A stretch of DNA of 64,000 nucleotides from JADJNW01 sp964517175. Its GTDB lineage: Bacteria > Bacteroidota > Bacteroidia > Chitinophagales > Saprospiraceae. Shown here piece after piece: positions 26,726-35,809 of this stretch (positions within the stretch are counted from its first letter, which is position 1; each line of letters begins with the position of its first letter). Made by a program: the position numbers and the translations under genes. The notes beneath the pieces were generated by a model. That model was given only the letters and a program-made list of their open reading frames with translations, did no database searches and was not told the origin of the DNA. The DNA lies in assembly GCA_964517175.1 (NCBI GenBank), contig CAZFBU010000002.1, positions 24,979-88,978 of the forward strand. Reading direction: 5' to 3'.

Positions 26726-28630
26726 ATGAATATGACACAGAGAATTAAAACCTTCGAAGAATACCAGGCGGCGTACCAACGCAGCGTGGATCATCCCGAA
26801 CAATTCTGGGCAGAGCAAGCCGAAACCTTTCACTGGCGCAGGAAATGGGACGACGTTTTGCAATGGAACTTCCGCGATTTGGAAGTGAAATGGTTCATCA
26901 ACGGCAAACTCAACATAACCGAAAATTGCCTGGATCGGCACCTCGAAACCCGGGGCGATCAAACCGCCATCATCTGGGAGCCGAATGACCCCAATGCGCC
27001 ACATAAAACCTACACTTACCGCGAGTTGCACGCCGAAGTGTGCAAAGCAGCAAATGCGCTGAAAGCGAACGGTATCGGCAAGGGCGACCGGGTTTGCTTC
27101 TACATGCCTATGGTGCCGGAACTGGCGCTTGGCGTGCTCGCTTGCGCGCGCATTGGCGCGGTGCACTCGGTGGTTTTTGCCGGTTTTTCCGCCCACGCCC
27201 TGGCGGATCGCATCAAGGATGCCAGTTGCAAAATGGTCATTTGCTCGGATTTTAACAATCGCGGCGCCAAGCATATTCCCGTGAAAACGGTTGTGGATGA
27301 AGCATTGGAAATGGGTTGTGACAGCGTAGAAACCGTACTGGTTTACAAAAATGGCAACGAAGAAGTCCGCATGACCGACGGTCGCGACAAATGGTGGCAC
27401 GCGGAAGTCGAGCCGCAAAGCGCCGATTGCCCCGCCGAGGAAATGGATTCCGAAGACATGCTTTTCATCCTTTACACTTCCGGCTCTACTGGCAAGCCGA
27501 AGGGCGTGGTGCATACCTGCGGCGGCTACATGGTTTATACCACTTTCAGTTTTAAAAATGTGTTCCAATACGACGACGGCGATATTTACTGGTGTACAGC
27601 GGACATCGGCTGGATCACCGGGCACTCCTACATTGTTTATGGACCGCTCGCGGCTGGCGCGACGACGATCATGTTTGAAGGCGTACCCACTTATCCAGAT
27701 GCAGGTCGCTTCTGGCAAATTTGCGAAAAGCACGGCGTTACACATTTCTATACGGCACCTACCGCGATTCGGGCACTGCAAGCGATGGGGAATTCTTACA
27801 TTGACAACTATGATCTGAGTAAGCTGAAAGTACTCGGTAGCGTGGGCGAACCCATCAACGAAGAAGCCTGGCGCTGGTACTACGATAAAATCGGCAAGGG
27901 CAGATGCCCCGTTGTGGATACCTGGTGGCAAACGGAAACCGGCGGCATCATGATCTCCGCGCTGGCGGGCATTACCGAACTAAAACCGACATACGCCTCC
28001 TTACCTTTGCCCGGCGTGCAGCCTTGCCTGGTGAATGCCGAAGGCAAAGAGATCGATGGCGATGAAGTAGAAGGCATGCTCTGCATCAAGTTTCCCTGGC
28101 CGTCGATGATACGCACCACCTACGGCGACCACGAGCGCGCGAAGATGACCTATTTCTCCGCATTTGAAAACAAATACTTCACCGGCGACGGCGCACGCCG
28201 CGATGCAAATGGCTTCTACCGCATCATTGGTCGGGTGGATGATGTGATGAACGTTTCCGGTCACCGCATTGGTACGGCGGAAGTAGAAAATGCGATCAAC
28301 CTGCACCCGCGGGTGGTCGAATCGGCGGTCGTCGGCTACCCACACGACATCAAGGGGCAGGGCATTTACGCTTATGTCATCACAGACGAGCCGGTAACGG
28401 ATGAAGCCGCTTTCCAACGCGAAGTGCTGGATGTAGTGACCAAGGAAATCGGACCAATCGCCAAACCCGATAAAATTCAGGTGGTTTCCGGTTTGCCAAA
28501 AACCCGCTCCGGCAAAATCATGCGGCGCATTTTGCGCAAAGTCGCTTCCGGCGAAGGCGATAGTCTCGGCGATACCTCTACCCTGCTCAACCCGGAAGTG
28601 GTAGAAGAGATCAAAGCGGGGGCAGCATAG
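26726..28630 (+). CDS. acs: acetyl-CoA synthetase (AMP-forming)
   Basis: 634 residues. Core adenylation motifs: ILYTSGSTGKPKGVVHTCGG (P-loop), WWQTETGG, YFTGDGARRDANGFYRIIGR, DDVMNVSGHRIGTAEVENA and the acetylatable Lys in KTRSGKIMRRILR. The full set and length match Acs, which activates acetate through acetyl-AMP. Another ATG occurs two codons in. The stop TAG is directly followed by a contig gap, so its downstream neighbour is not known. Confidence 0.95.
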   Translation: MNMTQRIKTFEEYQAAYQRSVDHPEQFWAEQAETFHWRRKWDDVLQWNFRDLEVKWFINGKLNITENCLDRHLETRGDQTAIIWEPNDPNAPHKTYTYRELHAEVCKAANALKANGIGKGDRVCFYMPMVPELALGVLACARIGAVHSVVFAGFSAHALADRIKDASCKMVICSDFNNRGAKHIPVKTVVDEALEMGCDSVETVLVYKNGNEEVRMTDGRDKWWHAEVEPQSADCPAEEMDSEDMLFILYTSGSTGKPKGVVHTCGGYMVYTTFSFKNVFQYDDGDIYWCTADIGWITGHSYIVYGPLAAGATTIMFEGVPTYPDAGRFWQICEKHGVTHFYTAPTAIRALQAMGNSYIDNYDLSKLKVLGSVGEPINEEAWRWYYDKIGKGRCPVVDTWWQTETGGIMISALAGITELKPTYASLPLPGVQPCLVNAEGKEIDGDEVEGMLCIKFPWPSMIRTTYGDHERAKMTYFSAFENKYFTGDGARRDANGFYRIIGRVDDVMNVSGHRIGTAEVENAINLHPRVVESAVVGYPHDIKGQGIYAYVITDEPVTDEAAFQREVLDVVTKEIGPIAKPDKIQVVSGLPKTRSGKIMRRILRKVASGEGDSLGDTSTLLNPEVVEEIKAGAA

Positions 28631-28631
28631 C

Positions 28632-28731
28632 NNNNNNNNNNNNNNNNNNNNNNNNNNNNNNNNNNNNNNNNNNNNNNNNNNNNNNNNNNNNNNNNNNNNN
28701 NNNNNNNNNNNNNNNNNNNNNNNNNNNNNNN
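28632..28731. other. assembly gap (100 N)
   Basis: Exactly 100 N, one base after the acs stop and 43 bases past the nagB-like stop. Flanks do not overlap. Confidence 0.99.
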
Positions 28732-28774
28732 ATTTTCAATTATTTCCAAATTGGCATAAAGCCCGACTCAGCTA

Positions 28775-30682
28775 TTAGCTAAAAAAGTGCCGCTTAAACG
28801 CTTCGATGGCTTCGTATTCTGCCAGCCCTAGCTTATCGTAAAGGCGGGCCGTGCCGCGATTGCGTTCCTCCGCGCGCTGCCAGAATTCGCGCGAATCGTG
28901 CCCGGGAAATAACGGTCGATCCTTCTGCGACTGGTGCTTGAAGATAGCCCGCCGCTTGCGGAGCAACTCCTCCGGGCTGAGCGGTACGGCCATGTCAATT
29001 TCTTCGATGCCCCACTCCTGCCAGGCGCCCCGATAGAGCCACAGCCAGCAGTCGCTGATCCACTTGTCGCCTGCATTTTTACAAAATTCCAACGCCTGAA
29101 AAATCGCTTGTAAGCAGACCCGATGCGTGCCGTGCGGATCGGAAAGATCACCGGCAGCAAATATCTGGTGCGGCTTTACCTCGCGCAATAAATTCCCGAT
29201 GATTTGCACGTCGGCTTCACTCAACGGCTTCTTTTTGACCAAACCGGTTTCATAAAATGGCATATCGAGAAAGTGAATATTTTCCTCCGGAATGCCAACG
29301 TATCGGCAGCCTGCTTTCGCTTCACCCCGCCGGATCAAGCCCTTGATCTTTTGCACTTCCGGCGGATCAACCTCCCCGGGGTTTTTAGAATTGAGCTTTT
29401 GCTGAATGGTATGAAACAGCGATTGCGTCACTTCCTGATGCAAACCAAACATTTCGTGAAAATCATTCACAAAATCAGCAAAACGCACCACATCATCATC
29501 AAAAACAGCAATGTTGCCGGAAGTTTGATATGCTACATGCACCTCATGCCCCTGATCGTGCAGACGGATAAACGTGCCGCCCATGGAGATCACGTCATCA
29601 TCGGGGTGCGGACTGAAAATGATGACCCGCTTGTGGTCGGGCTTGGCGCGTTCGGGTCGGTTGGTATCATCGGCATTGGGTTTGCCGCCCGGCCAACCGG
29701 TAATGGTATGTTGTATCTGATTGAAAACCTTGATGTTAATATTATATGCCGAGTCGTATTCGGTAATTAAATCGACCATGCCATTATCTGCGTAGTCGCG
29801 ATTGGTTAATTTTAAGATAGGTTTGCCCAGTTTTAAACTCAGCCACGTGACTGCCTTGCGAATCATTTGCTCATCCCAGGTGCAACTCCCCACCAGCCAG
29901 GGTGTTTTGAAGCGTGTCAACTCTGCCGCGGCAGCTTCATCGAGAACAATTTCCGCATTAGGATGCTCCTGCAAATAAGTCGCCGGCACCGCATCTCTGA
30001 TCGCCCCTTCCGCCGTTTCCCGAATAATCGGCGCTTTGCCCTCACCCCACGCCATCAGCACGATGCGTTTGGCATTTAGAATAGTACCGACGCCCATAGT
30101 GATTGCCTTGCGCGGCACATTTTCTTCACCAAAAAAATCACTCGCCGCATCCGTCACCGTGATGTGGTCGAGCGTGATGAGGCGCGTGCGCGAATCCCTC
30201 CCCGAACCGGGTTCATTGAAGCCGATGTGCCCCGTGCGACCGATGCCCAGAATTTGCAAATCCAGACCTCCAAATTCCTGAATTTTTGCTTCGTACGCCC
30301 GGCAATACGTTTCCACTTCCTGCTTGGGCACGGTGCCATCCGGAATATGCACGTGCTCCGGCTTGATATCCACGTGGTGAAACAGGTTTTCATTCATGAA
30401 ACGCACGTAGCTCTGCAACTGATCGGGTTCAATAGGATAATACTCATCCAGGTTAAAGGTCACGACATTCTGAAAGCTCAACCCCTCTTCCTGATGCATC
30501 CGGATGAGTTCTGCGTACACCGTAGTTGGCGTGGAGCCGGTCGCCAGCCCCAGCACACACGGCTCACCGGTTTTCGATTTGGCGTGAATAAGATTGGCAA
30601 TTTCCCGCGCCACGGCTTGCGAAGCGGTCCGCGAATCCGGAAATACCTGAACGGGTAGTTTTTCGTGTTGGGTCGTTTGCAT
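28775..30682 (-). CDS. nagB: NagB-like glucosamine-6-phosphate deaminase fused to a PIG-L/LmbE deacetylase domain
   Basis: 635 residues. N-terminal half (about 20-270) is NagB: LGLATGSTPTTVYAELIRMH, VVTFNLDEYYPIEPDQL and LGIGRTGHIGFNEPGSGRDS, where the usual N of GxNGHIGF is T. The C-terminal half (about 375-620) is a PIG-L/LmbE deacetylase with the zinc motif HPDDD in IFSPHPDDDVISMGGTFIRL and a later HGTH. The ~640-residue fusion is typical of Bacteroidota. It is expected to convert GlcN-6-P to fructose-6-P and ammonia; the role of the deacetylase half is not settled. Confidence 0.92.
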   Translation of the reverse strand: MQTTQHEKLPVQVFPDSRTASQAVAREIANLIHAKSKTGEPCVLGLATGSTPTTVYAELIRMHQEEGLSFQNVVTFNLDEYYPIEPDQLQSYVRFMNENLFHHVDIKPEHVHIPDGTVPKQEVETYCRAYEAKIQEFGGLDLQILGIGRTGHIGFNEPGSGRDSRTRLITLDHITVTDAASDFFGEENVPRKAITMGVGTILNAKRIVLMAWGEGKAPIIRETAEGAIRDAVPATYLQEHPNAEIVLDEAAAAELTRFKTPWLVGSCTWDEQMIRKAVTWLSLKLGKPILKLTNRDYADNGMVDLITEYDSAYNINIKVFNQIQHTITGWPGGKPNADDTNRPERAKPDHKRVIIFSPHPDDDVISMGGTFIRLHDQGHEVHVAYQTSGNIAVFDDDVVRFADFVNDFHEMFGLHQEVTQSLFHTIQQKLNSKNPGEVDPPEVQKIKGLIRRGEAKAGCRYVGIPEENIHFLDMPFYETGLVKKKPLSEADVQIIGNLLREVKPHQIFAAGDLSDPHGTHRVCLQAIFQALEFCKNAGDKWISDCWLWLYRGAWQEWGIEEIDMAVPLSPEELLRKRRAIFKHQSQKDRPLFPGHDSREFWQRAEERNRGTARLYDKLGLAEYEAIEAFKRHFFS

Positions 30683-30716
30683 GGCTTTTTAGGATTTTTT
30701 CGGTTGCAAAATAGGC

Positions 30717-30746
30717 AGGAAAAGAGCGTTTTCAAAATGAAAACGC
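30717..30746 (-). terminator. terminator of the aldo/keto reductase gene
   Basis: Perfect hairpin GCGTTTTC-attttg-like loop-GAAAACGC (30726-30746), followed on the minus strand by TCTTTTCC. The weak T-run makes it moderate. Confidence 0.6.
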
Positions 30747-30778
30747 AAGGCAAATCAGAGGAAAAAAATTCATACCCC

Positions 30779-31687
30779 TCACGCCACTTCCGCCCCTCTC
30801 GAAGCCTGCCACAATTCATACCACTCCTCGCGCGCAAGCTCGATGTGCAGTGCCGCTACCGCCGCCTGAATGCGCTCGATGCGCGTCGTACCGAGTACCG
30901 GTAGCAACTGCGTCGGATGCCGGAACAACCACGCCAGCAGGATTTGATCGAGGGCTGCGTCGTGTTTTGTTGCGAGCGATTTGGCTGTTTGTTGAATGCG
31001 AAGTGTGCGGTCGTCCTTCGGCTCGCCAAAAATGTCCCCGCCGCCCAGCGGCGACCAGACCATCGGCCGGATGCGGTGCTGCAAACACTGATCGAAAGTG
31101 CCATCGATAAATGGATCAAGATGCAGAAGGCTGGCTTCCACCTGATTGGTGACGAGTTCGATTCTGGAGTTCAGCAGGGCAAACTGGCTCGGCGTAAAAT
31201 TCGAAACGCCAAAGTATTTCACTTTTCCGGCTTGCCGTAAATTCGAGAATGCTTCTGCAACTTCATCGGGGTTTAATAGCACATCCGGACGATGAATGAG
31301 CAATAAGTCGATATAATCCGTGTGCAGGTTTTGCAGCGATTGTTCCACCGATTTTAAAATATGATTTTTGCTCGTATCGTAAGATTTGATCCGGTGTTGC
31401 GGTCGATTCGGCGTCACGAGATTGATGCCGCACTTGGTCACGATCTGCATGCGTTCGCGCAAAGCGGGTTGCAATTTTAAAGCTGCGCCAAATGCTGCTT
31501 CTGTGGTATAATGACCGTAAATGTCTGCATGATCGAAGGTGGTAACGCCCGATTCGATGCACTGCTCAATAAGTCGGAGCATTTCCTGAGTGTCGAGTTG
31601 CCTGCCCCAATCGCCCCATTTCATCACGCCGGCGACGATTCGAGACAAGCGCGGCCCGTTCGCAGCGAGTTGTACGGATTCTACCAT
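30779..31687 (-). CDS. aldo/keto reductase (YdhF-like)
   Basis: 302 residues. TIM-barrel AKR motifs: the catalytic Asp/Tyr region TTFDHADIYGHYTTEAAFG, catalytic Lys in QIVTKCGI, catalytic His in LLLIHRPDVLLNPDEVA, and the NADPH-binding C-terminus LPVLGTTRIERIQAAV. It resembles E. coli YdhF, an NADPH-dependent carbonyl reductase of unknown physiological substrate. It lies downstream of nothing obvious and is divergent from the coiled-coil protein. Confidence 0.9.
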   Translation of the reverse strand: MVESVQLAANGPRLSRIVAGVMKWGDWGRQLDTQEMLRLIEQCIESGVTTFDHADIYGHYTTEAAFGAALKLQPALRERMQIVTKCGINLVTPNRPQHRIKSYDTSKNHILKSVEQSLQNLHTDYIDLLLIHRPDVLLNPDEVAEAFSNLRQAGKVKYFGVSNFTPSQFALLNSRIELVTNQVEASLLHLDPFIDGTFDQCLQHRIRPMVWSPLGGGDIFGEPKDDRTLRIQQTAKSLATKHDAALDQILLAWLFRHPTQLLPVLGTTRIERIQAAVAALHIELAREEWYELWQASRGAEVA

Positions 31688-31794
31688 AAATTATGCTGAT
31701 TTTTGGTTACTTCTTACCATTTTTGCGTTCAATGATTAGCTTGCCGCTGGCGCAAGCCGGAAACAAAAAACAAAAAGAATTAAAACAAACCAAG

Positions 31795-32733
31795 ATGAGC
31801 ACTGAAAAAGCTTTGAAAAACCGTGCCAATATTATGACGGCGCTGTTTGTGCTGTCGCTGATTGTGATCGCCATTTTATTGTTCAACCGCAGCAACCTGA
31901 AAGGTGATCTCGGTGAAACGAGCGCGGAACGCGATTCCCTGCTGGTGATGCGTACCAACCTGGAGCGCGACCTCGATAGTTTGCAAAATGTTTTGCAACT
32001 GGCGAGCGCCGAAAATGATAGCTTGCAAGGTTCGTTATCCGAATTGCAAAAACTGGTGGAAGAAAAAGAAGCGTTGGTGCGTCGTGCACGCGCGCAGTCG
32101 GTGAATACGACCGAGGGATTGCGCCGGGAGATCAACCAGTTGCGGCAGTTGCGCGGCGAAATGGAAGGCGCAATCGGTGAGTTACAAGCTGAAAATGAGC
32201 AGCTTAGGGCGGAGAACGCAGAATTGCGTGCCGAAAACGAGCAATTGACGGTAGAACGCGGACAGTTGTCCTCGCAGGTAGATGATTTGAACAAAATCAA
32301 CACCCAGTTGCAGGACCGGGTAGCTTCGCTCACGCGGGCGGGCGTGAAAGCTTCGGCGTTCCGGGTGGACGTGGAAACGCGCTCGGATAAGCTCACGAGC
32401 AAGGCGCGGCGTACGCGCCAGATCAACATCGGTTTCGACCTGGTGGATCTGCCGGAGGAGTTTCAGGGGGCACATGCGCTCTATCTGGTACTCACCGATG
32501 TGAATGGCGCTTTGGTGGCTACCGAAAGTACGCCGATTAGTGTGAGCATCCCGACGCCCAGTAGCACGCCGTTGCAAATACAGGCACAGCAGGCAAAGGA
32601 AGTAAACCTGACCCGTTCACAACGCCTGAATTTCAGCTACCCGGTAGAAGAAAAACTAAAAGCCGGAACCTATATCGCAACGGTTTATGCCGATTTTGGG
32701 ATTCTGGGTTCGTCTAGTTTTAGATTGAGATAA
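31795..32733 (+). CDS. membrane-anchored coiled-coil protein
   Basis: 312 residues from ATG 31795 (MSTEKALKNRANIMTALF); the frame goes up to 31693 but adds an unlikely leader. One membrane segment at about residues 14-35, then a long coiled coil (about 45-190) rich in Leu/Glu with repeating LQAENEQLRAENAELRAENE, then a compact beta-type C-terminal domain (about 210-312) with FRVDVETRSDKLTSKARRTR and QINIGFDLVDLPEEFQGAHA. No known family recognised; the shape suits a periplasmic spacer or scaffold. It is followed by an OmpA-type lipoprotein, also with an N-terminal coiled coil. Confidence 0.8.
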   Translation: MSTEKALKNRANIMTALFVLSLIVIAILLFNRSNLKGDLGETSAERDSLLVMRTNLERDLDSLQNVLQLASAENDSLQGSLSELQKLVEEKEALVRRARAQSVNTTEGLRREINQLRQLRGEMEGAIGELQAENEQLRAENAELRAENEQLTVERGQLSSQVDDLNKINTQLQDRVASLTRAGVKASAFRVDVETRSDKLTSKARRTRQINIGFDLVDLPEEFQGAHALYLVLTDVNGALVATESTPISVSIPTPSSTPLQIQAQQAKEVNLTRSQRLNFSYPVEEKLKAGTYIATVYADFGILGSSSFRLR

Positions 32734-32831
32734 TCGTAAGGAGGATGGTAAGATGGGAGAATAGGAGGATGCTTGTCCGCCAAGGACGGAGGAGGAATGG
32801 ATGATTTCGTTATTCTCGTCTTCTAATTTGT

Positions 32832-32839
32832 TATTTTTG
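32832..32839 (+). promoter_or_regulatory. Bacteroidota -7 element upstream of the OmpA lipoprotein
   Basis: TATTTTTG matches TAnnTTTG 21 bases before the ATG. No correct -33 TTTG is found at 19-21 bases, so it is half supported. Confidence 0.35.
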
Positions 32840-32860
32840 CTAAAAATCCTGTATCGTAAC

Positions 32861-33748
32861 ATGAGAAAAATCCTGTTTTTTCTTTTGTTGAGCTTGTTTT
32901 TACTGAGTTCCTGTGTCAGTAAGAAAAAATACCTGCTTGAGTTTGACACCCGGAGGGCTGCGGAACAGCGCGAATCGGTATTACGAGAAGAAATTGCCGC
33001 CGAGCGCACCCGCGTGAGCGATCTGACCAGCCAACTCACAGACGTAAGTCGCACCAATGGCACACTGGAATATGTGAATAACAACCTGCGCAACGAAAAC
33101 CAGGAATTAAAGTCTCGCCTGAGTGACATCAATACTTCCTCTTCTTCGCAGATTCAACAATTGAACCAGCGGCTGAGCGAAACCACCGAAAAACTGACCC
33201 AACGCGAGCAAACCCTGCAAACGCTGCAAACCACCGTAGCGGAACGCAATCAAATCCTCGCCGATTTTTACACCCGCCTCGATACAACCATGCGGTTTTT
33301 CGCAACCGATGGGGTGACAACCGAATTTTCCGAAGGGAAAGCGATTGTGCGGTTGCCGGGTGACTTGCTCTTTGGCACCGGAAGCGCTCGTCTGAGTCGT
33401 GCCGGACAGGAAACCCTGGCGCGCCTGGGAGTGGTGCTGGCCAACAATCCCAGTATGGACATCGCGGTGGAAGGACATACCGACAACACCACGCCGCGTA
33501 GTCGCAGCTACCCCGACAACTGGGCGCTTAGCTCGGAACAGGCGACGGCAGTGGCGCGCGCGCTGACGAAAGATTTTGATATTGTCGCCAACCAGGTATC
33601 GGCGGTCGGGCGCAGTGAGTTTCTGCCGCGGGCTTCCAATGCAACCCGCGAAGGGCAGGCGCAGAACCGCAGAATCGAAATCATCATCTCTCCAAAAACT
33701 ACCGGGCTGCTGCGCCTGATGGAACGGAGTCTGAACACCGGAAACTAA
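32861..33748 (+). CDS. OmpA-family outer-membrane lipoprotein
   Basis: 295 residues from ATG 32861. Signal MRKILFFLLLSLFLLSSC with lipid Cys18, a coiled coil (about 35-140), then an OmpA domain (about 175-285): FGTGSARLSRAGQETLARLG, AVEGHTDNTTPRSRSYPDNW, ALSSEQATAVARAL and SAVGRSEFLPRASNATREGQ followed by QNRRIEIII. The lipid anchor plus OmpA domain should tie the outer membrane to peptidoglycan. A longer frame starts at 32801 but hides the signal peptide. Confidence 0.92.
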   Translation: MRKILFFLLLSLFLLSSCVSKKKYLLEFDTRRAAEQRESVLREEIAAERTRVSDLTSQLTDVSRTNGTLEYVNNNLRNENQELKSRLSDINTSSSSQIQQLNQRLSETTEKLTQREQTLQTLQTTVAERNQILADFYTRLDTTMRFFATDGVTTEFSEGKAIVRLPGDLLFGTGSARLSRAGQETLARLGVVLANNPSMDIAVEGHTDNTTPRSRSYPDNWALSSEQATAVARALTKDFDIVANQVSAVGRSEFLPRASNATREGQAQNRRIEIIISPKTTGLLRLMERSLNTGN

Positions 33749-33763
33749 AACACCGTAAATACA

Positions 33764-34126
33764 ATGCTCTTTAAATCTCTGGATCAAATTCAATCTTTTA
33801 TTGCCGGCGACGAAACGATCATTAAAGAATGGCTCCACCCAAAAAATGACGCGGTGGATACGAATTATAGCCTCGCTTTTGCGGAAGTGGAACCCGGAAA
33901 ATCCTCCCTCCCGCACGCGCTGAAAACCAGTTCGGAAGCGTATATCATTCTGGAAGGACAGGGCGTGGCGCACGTCGATGACGAATTGCAGGCGGTGCAG
34001 CCCGGCGACCTCGTGCTCATTCCGGCCGGTGCCAGGCAGTACATCGAGAACACGGGCGCGGTAAATCTGCGCTTTCTGTGCATCGTTTCACCCCCATGGA
34101 ACGAGGACGAAGAGATTGTTTTTTAA
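33764..34126 (+). CDS. cupin-domain protein
   Basis: 120 residues, a single cupin barrel: EVEPGKSSLPHALKTSSEAY (first motif with His and Glu), ILEGQGVAHVDDELQAVQPG, DLVLIPAGARQYIEN and LRFLCIVSPPW. The metal-ligand set looks partial: one His in motif 1 and none in motif 2. Small Bacteroidota cupins of this type have no assigned reaction. It begins 15 bases after the OmpA gene, so the two probably share a transcript. Confidence 0.85.
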   Translation: MLFKSLDQIQSFIAGDETIIKEWLHPKNDAVDTNYSLAFAEVEPGKSSLPHALKTSSEAYIILEGQGVAHVDDELQAVQPGDLVLIPAGARQYIENTGAVNLRFLCIVSPPWNEDEEIVF

Positions 34127-34186
34127 ATTAATTTCCGCTCTTTTTTCTACTTTCTGAAAGAAAAACTATCTTTATGTGGTGGGCAT

Positions 34187-34265
34187 AGTAAGACATTTTT
34201 GTAAAAATGGCGACATTTTTTTCAACCACTTTGCCAGACGTTTTCGTAGCTATAAATGTCTTACT
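34187..34265. promoter_or_regulatory. 12-bp perfect inverted repeat upstream of a glycosyltransferase
   Basis: AGTAAGACATTT (34187-34198) and AAATGTCTTACT (34254-34265) are exact inverted copies 55 bases apart in the 250-base spacer before the glycosyltransferase gene. Possible operator pair or long hairpin. Confidence 0.5.
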
Positions 34266-34376
34266 TTTTGAAAACCATTTGCAGGTATTTTTGCTTATAA
34301 AGAATCGGCATGACCGGCAGGCAAAAATTGCTTTTCCCAAAAACACGATCACATACAATAAACACCAAGCCAATTT

Positions 34377-35642
34377 ATGAAAATACTTCAACTCTGCAAA
34401 AAATTTCCCTATCCACTAAAAGATGGCGAATCAATCGCGGTAAATAGCTTAAGCAAGTCTTTCGATGAATTGGGGTGCGAAGTGACCCTGCTCGCGATGA
34501 ACACCTGCAAGCATTACTTCGACCTGAAACAACTGCCCCCGGCTTTTAATCATTACAAAGCCATTCAAACGGTCGATATTGACAATCGCGTCAAACCGTT
34601 TGCCGCATTTTTGAATCTTTTTTCTCCGGAGTCCTATCACGTCAGCCGATTTGAATCGGAAGCCTTTCGGCTAAAACTGATTCATCTGTTGCAAACGCAG
34701 CAATTTGATTTAATCCAGTTGGAAACCTTGTATCTGGCACCATATATCGAGACGATCCGCCAGCATTCAGATGCGATCATCTCCATGCGGTCGCACAATG
34801 TGGAGCATGAAATCTGGGAGCGCATCAGCAACCATACGCGTTTTTTTCCAAAAAAATGGTATCTGCGCCATCTGACCAAAAAACTCAAGCAATACGAATT
34901 GGCGCAACTGGCCAATTACGATCTGCTGGTGGCTATTTCTGAGCGCGACCTGCAAGTATTCAAAAAATTGGGTTACAAAAAAACCAGCGTAGTCACGCCA
35001 ATTGGCATTGACGGTGCGGATTATCATCCGAATTATCTCAACCCCGGCGGCAAGCTGTCGCTCGGCTTCATTGGCTCGCTTGATTGGATACCCAACCAGG
35101 AAGGCCTGCAGTGGTTTTTGGACCATGTGTGGCCGGAGGTGCATCGCCGCTTTCCTGATCTGGAATTTCACGTGGCGGGGCGCAACACACCCGATTGGAT
35201 GCGGAAGTTGCAAATTCCAAATGTCACATTTCACGGGGAAGTGCCCAGTGCGGCGGAATTCATCAACAGCCACCCGATGATGGTCGTACCTTTGCTTTCG
35301 GGCAGCGGTATGCGCGTAAAAATCCTGGAGGGTATGGCGCTGGGGCGCACGGTGCTGACCACGAGCATGGGCTTGGAAGGCATTCACGCCAGAAACAACT
35401 GGGAAGTGTTAGTCGCAGATGCACCGCAGGCATTCATTCGCGCTATAGCCAGATGCTACCAAAATCCGATGCTGGTAAAACAAATCAACCAACGCGCGCG
35501 TGCATTTGCCTTACAAAATTATGATAATCGCGAAATCGCCATAAATTTGCTGCAAGTTTACAGCCAGTTGTTTGCCGAACGCTTCGGCGTCAAGCCGTTC
35601 CTGCCAACTAAAAAGGGCGTACTGACGTCAACGGGTACGTGA
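34377..35642 (+). CDS. GT4-type glycosyltransferase
   Basis: 421 residues with a GT-B layout. N-terminus MKILQLCKKFPYPLKDGESI; N-domain to about residue 210; the C-domain begins at LGFIGSLDWIPNQEGLQWFL and has the donor-binding ESGSGMRVKILEGMALGRTV-like stretch (here LLSGSGMRVKILEGMALGRT, Glu in KILEGMA). Predicted retaining transfer from a nucleotide sugar to a surface glycan; acceptor unknown. A second GT with the same opening pattern follows 167 bases downstream on the same strand. Confidence 0.88.
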   Translation: MKILQLCKKFPYPLKDGESIAVNSLSKSFDELGCEVTLLAMNTCKHYFDLKQLPPAFNHYKAIQTVDIDNRVKPFAAFLNLFSPESYHVSRFESEAFRLKLIHLLQTQQFDLIQLETLYLAPYIETIRQHSDAIISMRSHNVEHEIWERISNHTRFFPKKWYLRHLTKKLKQYELAQLANYDLLVAISERDLQVFKKLGYKKTSVVTPIGIDGADYHPNYLNPGGKLSLGFIGSLDWIPNQEGLQWFLDHVWPEVHRRFPDLEFHVAGRNTPDWMRKLQIPNVTFHGEVPSAAEFINSHPMMVVPLLSGSGMRVKILEGMALGRTVLTTSMGLEGIHARNNWEVLVADAPQAFIRAIARCYQNPMLVKQINQRARAFALQNYDNREIAINLLQVYSQLFAERFGVKPFLPTKKGVLTSTGT

Positions 35643-35665
35643 AGGGTAAAATGGTAGAATTGAAA

Positions 35666-35756
35666 ATTGCTGATTATTACTTGTTAATTGTTACTTGTTA
35701 ACTGTTATTTGTAGATTCGTAATTAGCAATCAAAAATTAACAATTATCAATCACTC
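35666..35756. repeat. 13-unit heptamer-like degenerate tandem tract
   Basis: ATTGCTG, ATTATTA, CTTGTTA, ATTGTTA, CTTGTTA, ACTGTTA, TTTGTAG, ATTCGTA, ATTAGCA, ATCAAAA, ATTAACA, ATTATCA, ATCACTC run in strict 7-base register. The first half is TTGTTA-rich, the second its approximate inverse (TTAACAA), so the tract can fold on itself. Confidence 0.7.
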
Positions 35757-35809
35757 CACGGCTGAACGAAACCAGATTCTGAATCATTTAATGCTTTCTG
35801 GCAGCACCG

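Noticed and set aside
26651..27931. 426-codon minus-strand frame over acs
   Set aside because: Antisense shadow of a well-identified acs gene.
35666..35756. CRISPR array
   Set aside because: Units are 7 bases, degenerate and without spacers.
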